Of a DNA stretch of 10,905 bases, positions 5,550 to 10,905 are shown in pieces. This DNA is from TMED27 sp964351195 (GTDB lineage: Bacteria > Pseudomonadota > Alphaproteobacteria > Micavibrionales > Micavibrionaceae), in NCBI GenBank assembly GCA_964351195.1, contig CAYGNI010000065.1, positions 1-10,905 of the forward strand, read 5' to 3'. The position numbers and the translations under genes are program-made. Under the pieces are notes generated by a model that had not been told where the DNA came from, did no database searches, and saw only the letters and a list, made by a program, of their open reading frames with translations. Each line of letters begins with the position of its first letter. Within the stretch, counting starts at the first letter, position 1.

Positions 5550-7313
5550 TTATTTCACAGAGACGAGCGTTGAATGCCCGGAACTCTGCGCCCTATTATC
5601 ATTATTATCCACAGGAATTAAGAATCCGTCAATATCAGATAGCATTTTAACTAATGCATCATCATATCCGTACAAATCGTTGCTGTAGACAACAGCGCCA
5701 TTATCACCAACCCAGGCTGTATAATAAACCAAATAAATCGGAATAACCTCAGATATAAACACATCTTTCATCGATGAGCTTTCAAAAGCCGCCTCATACA
5801 TCTCCTTAGTCCAACCAGACTTGTTTTCCAAGATAAACTGGGCCATGCGCTCTGGATCTTTCAAACGAATACAGCCTGAGGACGCCGCGCGCCCCGGCCG
5901 GTCAAAATACGCGGGCTCATTCGTATCATGAAGGTAAATATTATAGCCATTGGGCATCAATACACGAATGGTGCCAAGAGGATTGTGCGAGCCAGACATT
6001 TGCACCATTCGCAATGATTTTAACTCCTCTTCACTAATAGTTTCCCAATCAATCGAAGCCGGATCAAGGGTCATTGCGTCGCGTCCTGACCCATAAAGAA
6101 GCTCCATACCTTTATTCGTCAAATATAGAGGATTCTCAATAAGTTTGGGGACAATATCCTCTTTCTTTATTGTCGGCGGAACGGTCCATGTGGGATTAAA
6201 ACGCACCCCTGTAATATCAGTTACGAAAATATTCGTGGCTCGCGCCTTTCGCCCAACAATGACCGGCATTTCAAATTGCACACGCCCGTCATCAATCGCC
6301 CACAGCATCGCCGATGGAATATTCACGACAACAAATTTTTCCGGCTTACTTTCATCAACCCACCGCAACCGCTCCAAATTAGCAACCAATTGCTTGATCT
6401 TTCCCATCCGCGATTGGTTCAGCGCCTCTAGCGTGGACGGCCCTACAATACCGTCCGCATGCAAATTATGATCGCGCTGAAACCGCATAACCGCAGATGT
6501 CAACTGATCATCATAATGAAAATTATTCGAAGCTCCTGATATTCCAAGTCTAACGCGCAAATCGGGCACAATCTTATGCTCTTCCTGCGGCTTCAAAAGC
6601 CCCGACATTCTGAGCGGCAAAACAGACTCATAAGCCTCTGGTCCATACTCAACCAATGAAATTAACGCTTCGCGAAGTTTTTTATAAGTCTGCCCTTTGG
6701 GAGAAAACGCATAAACGGCATCATCAACATCATCTTCCAAAAGTGCCAGCAGATCCGCGGCCTCCATCGCATTTTTCCAGTACCGCTTATGACTCCTAAA
6801 CGCTGCCGGATTCACGCGAATTCCGGTCATATCCCGCCCGTAACGCACATACGCATCACTTAAAAGAACATCCAGCTGCGCCAACGCCTCATCGCTCTCA
6901 TCCGCCTGCAAAGCGCGAATTTTTTCTAGGTGATAGGACAATGGGTTCAAACCATGCGTCCATGAATCTTCAATGATATCAACAAGATCCTCACCATCAT
7001 TGTTCAAACCCGAAGATCCGAAGCTGCCGCTATACGTCCAATATGGTTCAAACGCATGTGCCAGGTAAAAATCCCGCAACGCACCCAGATTTTTGATATC
7101 TCGGCCCGCAACACTTTTACTCTGCAAAACTTTATAAATCGGGTCCTGCGTGAAATCGACATCCTGTTGCCCAGCCTGCGGTTCAATATTCTCAGCGCTT
7201 TTTACCCGCTCAATAACAATCGCATCTTGCATCGGAAAATCAGCCGTCGCCACCCTCGGCGCACAAATCCCGGCAAGAGCAATAGATAACAATAATAGAG
7301 AAGAATATTTCAT
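5550..7313 (-). CDS. L,D-transpeptidase, YcbB/LdtD type
   Basis: This is a 587-residue exported enzyme predicted to form meso-DAP to meso-DAP (3-3) crosslinks in peptidoglycan, by a cysteine mechanism insensitive to most penicillins. Residues 1-24 form a Sec signal peptide ending ATA-D. A YcbB-type scaffold region (about 55-240) includes LRDFYLAHAFEPYWTYSG and DVLLSDAYVRYGRDM. A peptidoglycan-binding domain follows at about 250-300, with AVMRFQRDHNLHADGIVGPSTLEALN. The YkuD catalytic domain covers about 325-490, with FNPTWTVPPTI, NPLGTIRVLMPN, H462 in YLHDTNEP and the nucleophile C481 in SSGCIRL. The tail after residue 500 is also found in YcbB-like proteins. A possible promoter and a palindrome precede the gene, and the ribosome-binding site is weak (GGA 8 nt before ATG). 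The MepK-like gene is next downstream. Confidence 0.93.
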   Translation of the reverse strand: MKYSSLLLLSIALAGICAPRVATADFPMQDAIVIERVKSAENIEPQAGQQDVDFTQDPIYKVLQSKSVAGRDIKNLGALRDFYLAHAFEPYWTYSGSFGSSGLNNDGEDLVDIIEDSWTHGLNPLSYHLEKIRALQADESDEALAQLDVLLSDAYVRYGRDMTGIRVNPAAFRSHKRYWKNAMEAADLLALLEDDVDDAVYAFSPKGQTYKKLREALISLVEYGPEAYESVLPLRMSGLLKPQEEHKIVPDLRVRLGISGASNNFHYDDQLTSAVMRFQRDHNLHADGIVGPSTLEALNQSRMGKIKQLVANLERLRWVDESKPEKFVVVNIPSAMLWAIDDGRVQFEMPVIVGRKARATNIFVTDITGVRFNPTWTVPPTIKKEDIVPKLIENPLYLTNKGMELLYGSGRDAMTLDPASIDWETISEEELKSLRMVQMSGSHNPLGTIRVLMPNGYNIYLHDTNEPAYFDRPGRAASSGCIRLKDPERMAQFILENKSGWTKEMYEAAFESSSMKDVFISEVIPIYLVYYTAWVGDNGAVVYSNDLYGYDDALVKMLSDIDGFLIPVDNNDNRAQSSGHSTLVSVK

Positions 7314-7331
7314 GGTGAGAATCCATACGGC

Positions 7332-7347
7332 ATGTGAAATTCCACAT
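7332..7347. promoter_or_regulatory. Near-perfect 16-bp palindrome upstream of the L,D-transpeptidase gene
   Basis: ATGTGAAATTCCACAT is self-complementary at 7 of 8 pairs. It sits 19 bases upstream of the transpeptidase ATG and just after the best -10 candidate, where a repressor operator or a 5'-UTR hairpin would be expected. The half-sites resemble TGTGA/TCACA, but the centre is two bases shorter than the CRP/FNR-type spacing, so no regulator is assigned. Confidence 0.35.
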
Positions 7348-7356
7348 TACCACAGA

Positions 7357-7384
7357 TTATTAAAAATAAACTGAAAAAGACCAA
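7357..7384 (-). promoter_or_regulatory. Possible sigma-70-type promoter of the L,D-transpeptidase gene
   Basis: On the minus strand TTGGTC (7384-7379) and TAATAA (7362-7357) are 16 bp apart in AT-rich DNA, about 44 bases upstream of the ATG. The match to TTGACA/TATAAT is partial and no start site is known. The ilvD stop lies 8 bp upstream of the -35 box and no clear terminator hairpin separates them, so read-through from ilvD is also possible. Confidence 0.3.
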
Positions 7385-7391
7385 AACGCGG

Positions 7392-9149
7392 CTATAAATC
7401 AACAAAAGTATGCGTCTCTTTTGCGGCGCCAGGATGGCTCACTGCACCGTTACGCGCCGGCCCAACCTGGTCGGCATATTTCCACAAAGCGCCGCTATTA
7501 TAATTGGTCTTGCGTGGTTTCCACGCTTTGCGTCGCGCCTCAAGCTCTTCGTCCGAAAGCTTGACCTCCAGCGTACCTTTTTCAGCATCAATCCGTATGA
7601 TATCACCATCCTGCAGCAAACCAATCGGCCCGCCCACAGCAGCCTCCGGCCCGACATGCCCGATACAAAACCCGCGCGTTCCGCCGGAAAAACGACCATC
7701 GGTAATCAGCGCAACCTTGCCGCCCATCCCCTGCCCATACAGCGCAGACGTGGTCGAAAGCATCTCCTTCATGCCCGGTCCGCCTTTAGGGCCCTCATAA
7801 CGAAGGATGATAACATCGCCTTCTTTATATTCTTTATTCGCCACAGCTTTGTAACATTCATCTTCGCCATCAAAGCATCGCGCGGGTCCTTCGAAGACAA
7901 GCTCTTTCATGCCTGCAATCTTCACAATCGCACCATCCGGCGCCAGATTGCCTTTCAAACCGACAACCCCGCCGCTCGGGTGAATGGCTTTGGAGACGGG
8001 GAACACAACGTCCTGACCTTGCGGGAATTTCACATCTTTATAATTCTCCGCCAAAGTTTTACCCGTCACAGTAATACAATCGCCATGCAGATACCCATGA
8101 TCCAGCAATTCCTTGATGATCACGCCCACCCCGCCAATATCATGCAGGTGCTTGGAAAGATACGTCCCGCCGGGGCGCAAATTCGCAATATACGGCGTTT
8201 TCTTAAACACTTCCGCCACAGCAAACAAATCAAAATCAATTCCAGCCTCGTGCGCAATCGCGGGTAAATGTAACGCCGCATTCGTCGATCCCCCGGTCGC
8301 CGCCACAATCGCCGCCGCATTCTCCAAAGATTTGCGCGTGATAATCTCGCGCGGCAACGGCCCACCATTCTTAATGAGGTTCACAACAACCTCGCCCGAA
8401 GCCTCCGCCACACAATCCTTATCACTATCCACAGCAGGCACGCCATTCGCGCCGGGAACCGCAAGCCCCATAACTTCCGCGACGCAGCTCATAGTGTTCG
8501 CCGTAAACTGCCCGCCACACGCGCCCGCTCCGGGCAACGCGCCACATTCACACGCATAAAGCTCTTCATCCGAAATCTTACCGACCGAATGCTCACCCAC
8601 AGCTTCAAACACCGTGATAATGTCGGCGTCTTTGTCTTTGTATTTCCCAGGTAAAATCGTCCCGCCATACAGGAACACGGATGGCAAATTCAGCCGCGCC
8701 ATCACCATCATCATACCGGGCAAAGATTTATCGCATCCGGCCAAACCCACCAGCGCGTCATAACAATGCCCGCGCATCGTCAACTCAACTGAATCCGCAA
8801 TCACTTCACGCGAGGCGAGCGAAGAGCGCATCCCTTCATGCCCGTTGGCAATCCCGTCCGTCACCGTAATCGTGCAAAATTCACGCGGTGTAGCGCCCGC
8901 ATCCTTGACGCCCTTCTTCACAAACTGCGCGATGTCCGCAAGCTTAATGTTACACGGCGCCGCCTCGTTCCAGCATGTAGCAACCCCCACCAAAGGCTTG
9001 GCAATATCCTCATCCGTAAGCCCCATAGCGCGCAGCATCGCGCGGTGCGGTGCGCTCGAAGGCCCCACAGTCGTATAGCGCGAGACCAGCTTGCTCTTAT
9101 CCCATTCCCCTTTATCAGCATTCGGGTGTGCGCGTTTCTCATTAAACAT
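7392..9149 (-). CDS. ilvD: Dihydroxy-acid dehydratase (IlvD)
   Basis: IlvD dehydrates 2,3-dihydroxy-isovalerate and 2,3-dihydroxy-3-methylvalerate to the 2-keto acids for valine, isoleucine, leucine and pantothenate. The 585 residues form the usual two-domain IlvD/Edd protein. Likely iron-sulfur ligands are C66 in NEAAPCN, C139 in LAGCDKSLPGMM and C211 in GAGACGGQFTANTM. The PCN cysteine, absent from the E. coli [4Fe-4S] enzyme as I recall it, suggests the oxygen-tolerant [2Fe-2S] type, with K141 the likely carbamylated lysine. The C-terminal signature ITDGRFSGGTRGFCIGHVGPEA (482-503) holds the catalytic serine S488. An AAGGA site lies 10 nt before the ATG. The start is 37 nt after a bPH protein gene on the same strand, so ilvD may be the last gene of that operon. 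No attenuator or leader peptide is visible. Confidence 0.96.
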   Translation of the reverse strand: MFNEKRAHPNADKGEWDKSKLVSRYTTVGPSSAPHRAMLRAMGLTDEDIAKPLVGVATCWNEAAPCNIKLADIAQFVKKGVKDAGATPREFCTITVTDGIANGHEGMRSSLASREVIADSVELTMRGHCYDALVGLAGCDKSLPGMMMVMARLNLPSVFLYGGTILPGKYKDKDADIITVFEAVGEHSVGKISDEELYACECGALPGAGACGGQFTANTMSCVAEVMGLAVPGANGVPAVDSDKDCVAEASGEVVVNLIKNGGPLPREIITRKSLENAAAIVAATGGSTNAALHLPAIAHEAGIDFDLFAVAEVFKKTPYIANLRPGGTYLSKHLHDIGGVGVIIKELLDHGYLHGDCITVTGKTLAENYKDVKFPQGQDVVFPVSKAIHPSGGVVGLKGNLAPDGAIVKIAGMKELVFEGPARCFDGEDECYKAVANKEYKEGDVIILRYEGPKGGPGMKEMLSTTSALYGQGMGGKVALITDGRFSGGTRGFCIGHVGPEAAVGGPIGLLQDGDIIRIDAEKGTLEVKLSDEELEARRKAWKPRKTNYNSGALWKYADQVGPARNGAVSHPGAAKETHTFVDL

Positions 9150-9186
9150 GCTTCTTAAATCCTTATATTCATTTCGAGTATTGTTT

Positions 9187-9714
9187 TTATTCTTCTTCGT
9201 CAGTCAAGGTCAAGCGGTTAAAGCTCCGCCGAATTTCCGCACCGTTCGCGACATAGGGTATAACAATGTACCGGTTACCTGTCCCCATCACCACGACATT
9301 GGAATACCCCATAAGATACCCCGTCGCCATCCGCTCCAGCTCAATGCTTTCAATCTTATCAAACCGGATATCAACCACATCAACCTGCAAAATCCCGTAA
9401 CGCACCAAAATCCGCTTGTTGGTGAGAACCAATAGCAAGATCTCTTTACGCACCGTCGCATACACAAACATCAACAAGGCAACAATTGCGAGGAAGAACC
9501 CAAGCTCAAGCGCCATAAAAACACCAACAACAATCGAAAATATTAATACAGCTAGAGATTGCCAATATATACCGTCATGAATAAGTGCCTCTTCGATAAT
9601 CTCCTCGCCTTTGACAAGCATTTCATTCGCATCGACTTTCAAACGGCCAGCAGCTCTTTTTCTTTTATCTTTATTCTTTTCAATCAATGATTTGTTTTGA
9701 CGGTCTTCGCTCAC
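9187..9714 (-). CDS. Membrane protein with bacterial PH (bPH_2, YdbS-like) domain
   Basis: This is a 175-residue inner-membrane protein of unknown function. Residues 1-45 are charged and cytoplasmic in character (lysine/arginine-rich to 25, then EMLVKGEEIIEEALIHDG). Two adjacent hydrophobic segments, about 50-69 and 71-88, form a hairpin. Residues 89-170 form the bPH_2 domain, with the typical LTNKRILVRYGILQVDVVDIRFDKIESIELE, GYLMGYSNVVVMGTGNRYIVIPYV and a final helix. The start is GTG, chosen because an AGGGA ribosome-binding site lies 7 nt upstream; no ATG fits. The gap from the upstream bPH gene is only 12 nt, so both are probably made together. Such pairs resemble YdbS/YdbT of Bacillus, but no biochemical role can be read from the sequence. 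Confidence 0.78.
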   Translation of the reverse strand: MSEDRQNKSLIEKNKDKRKRAAGRLKVDANEMLVKGEEIIEEALIHDGIYWQSLAVLIFSIVVGVFMALELGFFLAIVALLMFVYATVRKEILLLVLTNKRILVRYGILQVDVVDIRFDKIESIELERMATGYLMGYSNVVVMGTGNRYIVIPYVANGAEIRRSFNRLTLTDEEE

Positions 9715-9721
9715 GATAGCA

Positions 9722-9726
9722 TCCCT
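9722..9726 (-). promoter_or_regulatory. Shine-Dalgarno site deciding a GTG start
   Basis: AGGGA on the minus strand directly follows the TAA of the upstream bPH gene and lies 7 nt before the GTG of the next one. It supports that non-ATG start and coupled translation. Confidence 0.65.
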
Positions 9727-10260
9727 TTACATCGTTCTAGCTTTTTCAACCGACTGCCGGAATGCAATCGGATCATCCATGATATCGGGAAGCAAAATCT
9801 CACCAACGCCCATCCCGCGCACAGCAATCCTTCCATACCCCAAAAGACGGCCTAAAATGGTCTGTTGAACATTAACCCCCTCAACGCGGTCAATGCTCAT
9901 CTCCCCAACCTGGCGCGCCACAAGACCGCGCTTGTATATCAATCTTATGTTGGTCACCGCCATCTCGGTGGTCGCTTTCTCAATCATAATGCGCGCAAAC
10001 CCCAATAAACCAAACAAAAAGACAACAAATGCAAAAATCCGGAACCCCGGATGCAAATACGGAATTCCATCCGCAAACGGCAATTTGGGTGGGAATTGTC
10101 CAGTCTGCTTATAAAACATTGTCGCCCCGACAAGCACGATCAAGCTTCCCAGCATCCCCCAAAAAATACTCAAGAATGCCTGAAACGTGTGCATCCAGTG
10201 AAAATGCCCCACATAGACAAGCTCTTCATCGGTCCCTAAGGATTGCTGAACATAAAGCAT
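9727..10260 (-). CDS. Membrane protein with bacterial PH (bPH_2, YdbS-like) domain
   Basis: This is a 177-residue paralogue of the next gene, of unknown function. From the chosen ATG the N-terminus MLYVQQSLGTDEELVYVGHFHWMHTF has the usual bPH_2 pattern (a xxSLxxDEE lead followed by a tryptophan). Two membrane segments, about 28-50 and 73-93, are separated by a proline-rich 20-residue loop. Residues 94-170 form the PH domain: ATTEMAVTNIRLIYKRGLVARQVGEMSIDRVEGVNVQQTILGRLLGYGRIAVRGMGVGEILLPDI in outline. The frame stays open to a TTG at 10293 that would add 11 residues, but that start has no ribosome-binding site, while GAAGG lies 13 nt before the ATG, a long spacing. The gene is first in a probable bPH-bPH-ilvD transcription unit, 81 nt after the phosphofructokinase stop. 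Confidence 0.78.
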   Translation of the reverse strand: MLYVQQSLGTDEELVYVGHFHWMHTFQAFLSIFWGMLGSLIVLVGATMFYKQTGQFPPKLPFADGIPYLHPGFRIFAFVVFLFGLLGFARIMIEKATTEMAVTNIRLIYKRGLVARQVGEMSIDRVEGVNVQQTILGRLLGYGRIAVRGMGVGEILLPDIMDDPIAFRQSVEKARTM

Positions 10261-10320
10261 GGTGAGTGACAAGCCTTCAGTTAAAAGTTTCAAGATTTAA
10301 CAATAACGACAATCTTAGAG

Positions 10321-10344
10321 CTTGTAACTATTAACTTGTAACTA
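10321..10344. repeat. Direct repeat CTTGTAACTA x2 at the end of the phosphofructokinase gene
   Basis: CTTGTAACTA occurs at 10321-10330 and again at 10335-10344, a 14-bp period. The second copy includes the phosphofructokinase stop codon. The repeat sits in the 81-nt spacer before the bPH genes. It has no hairpin potential, so it is not a terminator. It could be a regulator half-site pair or a chance duplication. Confidence 0.4.
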
Positions 10345-10905
10345 ATCTCCAAAAGAGGTTCCAAGCGCGCGCGCTGTGTGAACAAGGCTCCCAGCCGGAT
10401 CAACAACCCGGCACGTCTTAATGGCATCTTTAATAGGAACAGCCACCGCTGTGCGGTTCTGCCAGGCAACCATGTGACCGAACTTGCCTTCCGCCACCAA
10501 ATCAACCGCCTTCACACCCAATGCCAGCGCGAGCAAACGGTCATTCCAATTCGGATTCCCCCCGCGCTGCACGTGACCCAACACCGTCGCTCGCGTTTCA
10601 AACCCTGTCGCCTGTGCCACCTTGGTCGCCAGATATTCACCAATCCCGCCATAACGCTTCTCGCCGCCGTGATAAACAACCTGATGCTTTTCCCCATCAG
10701 GCGTCTTAACAGCCTCGGACACAACCATCAGCGCAAAATTGCGCCCGCCCGCCTTCACTGATAAGATCTTGTCAGCAATCTTATCGATAGAATATTCAAT
10801 CTCGGGAATCAAAATCACATCCGCGCCCCCCGCAATTCCGGCATTTAAAGCAATATGCCCTGCATCGCGGCCCATAACTTCCAAAATCATCGCCCGGTCA
10901 TGGGA
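10342..10905 (-). CDS. 6-phosphofructokinase, N-terminal part beyond the right edge
   Basis: This is the C-terminal 187 residues of a phosphofructokinase, which phosphorylates fructose 6-phosphate to fructose 1,6-bisphosphate in glycolysis. The visible part starts SHDRAMILEVMGRDAGHIAL, the fructose-6-phosphate-binding EVMGRxAG motif. GADVILIPEIEYSIDK follows, then ATVLGHVQRGGNPNWNDRLLALALGVKAVDLVAEGKFGHMVAWQN, and the gene ends with ARALGTSFGD. The LGHVQRGG arginine contacts the sugar phosphate. The wording is closest to group III phosphofructokinases, which include both ATP and pyrophosphate users. The residues that decide the phosphoryl donor lie in the missing N-terminal half, so neither pfkA nor pfp can be chosen. 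The gene is followed on the same strand by the bPH pair, with no clear terminator. Confidence 0.93.
   Translation of the reverse strand, partial: SHDRAMILEVMGRDAGHIALNAGIAGGADVILIPEIEYSIDKIADKILSVKAGGRNFALMVVSEAVKTPDGEKHQVVYHGGEKRYGGIGEYLATKVAQATGFETRATVLGHVQRGGNPNWNDRLLALALGVKAVDLVAEGKFGHMVAWQNRTAVAVPIKDAIKTCRVVDPAGSLVHTARALGTSFGD

Noticed and set aside
7332..7347. CRP/FNR-binding site
   Set aside because: The half-sites are similar, but the central spacing is two bases too short for the consensus, so only an unassigned palindrome is reported.
7410..8267. 285-codon open frame on the plus strand opposite ilvD
   Set aside because: It lies wholly antisense to the well-supported ilvD gene, has no recognisable domain and has the odd residue make-up of a shadow frame.
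10261..10341. Terminator after the phosphofructokinase gene
   Set aside because: No hairpin followed by Ts is visible in this spacer, only a direct repeat.
1..10905. A new defence system, prophage, insertion sequence or CRISPR array
   Set aside because: No transposase, integrase, nuclease, phage or Cas motif and no regular repeat-spacer array was seen; nearly all genes belong to known housekeeping families.

Overview
The window looks like ordinary chromosomal DNA from an alphaproteobacterium of roughly 50% GC. The ParC, RecO and IlvD proteins, the recO-parC overlap and the hairpin repeat between genes all fit that group. A finer placement is not safe from sequence alone. No RNA gene, phage gene, transposase, CRISPR array or defence gene is visible, and no stretch longer than about 125 bases lacks a gene.

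Layout, left to right: (1) parC, cut by the left edge, and recO lie on the minus strand with a 4-nt ATGA overlap, pairing DNA decatenation with recombinational repair. (2) A divergent plus-strand pair follows, an L-aspartate dehydrogenase (NadX-like) and a histidine-phosphatase-family enzyme, joined by a TAATG overlap. (3) The folate genes folK and folP lie on the minus strand with another ATGA overlap. folP meets the phosphatase gene tail to tail in a shared TTAA. (4) A cell-wall pair follows on the minus strand: a YcbB/LdtD-type L,D-transpeptidase, then a Tat-exported DUF882/MepK-like M15 peptidase. A strong intrinsic terminator follows the peptidase gene and its T-run touches the folK start codon. 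(5) ilvD (branched-chain amino acid synthesis) is preceded on the same strand by two small membrane proteins with bacterial PH (bPH_2, YdbS-like) domains, spaced like an operon. (6) The C-terminal half of a 6-phosphofructokinase runs off the right edge.

Most genes are housekeeping. The functional groups that stand out are the transpeptidase/endopeptidase pair, expected to make and cut meso-DAP 3-3 crosslinks, and the paired bPH membrane proteins, whose role is unknown. The more unusual DNA features are the terminator fused to the folK start, a GAAA-capped hairpin repeat between recO and nadX, three poly-A tracts at the end of the phosphatase gene, and small inverted or direct repeats in three spacers. 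I found no convincing undescribed multi-gene system.
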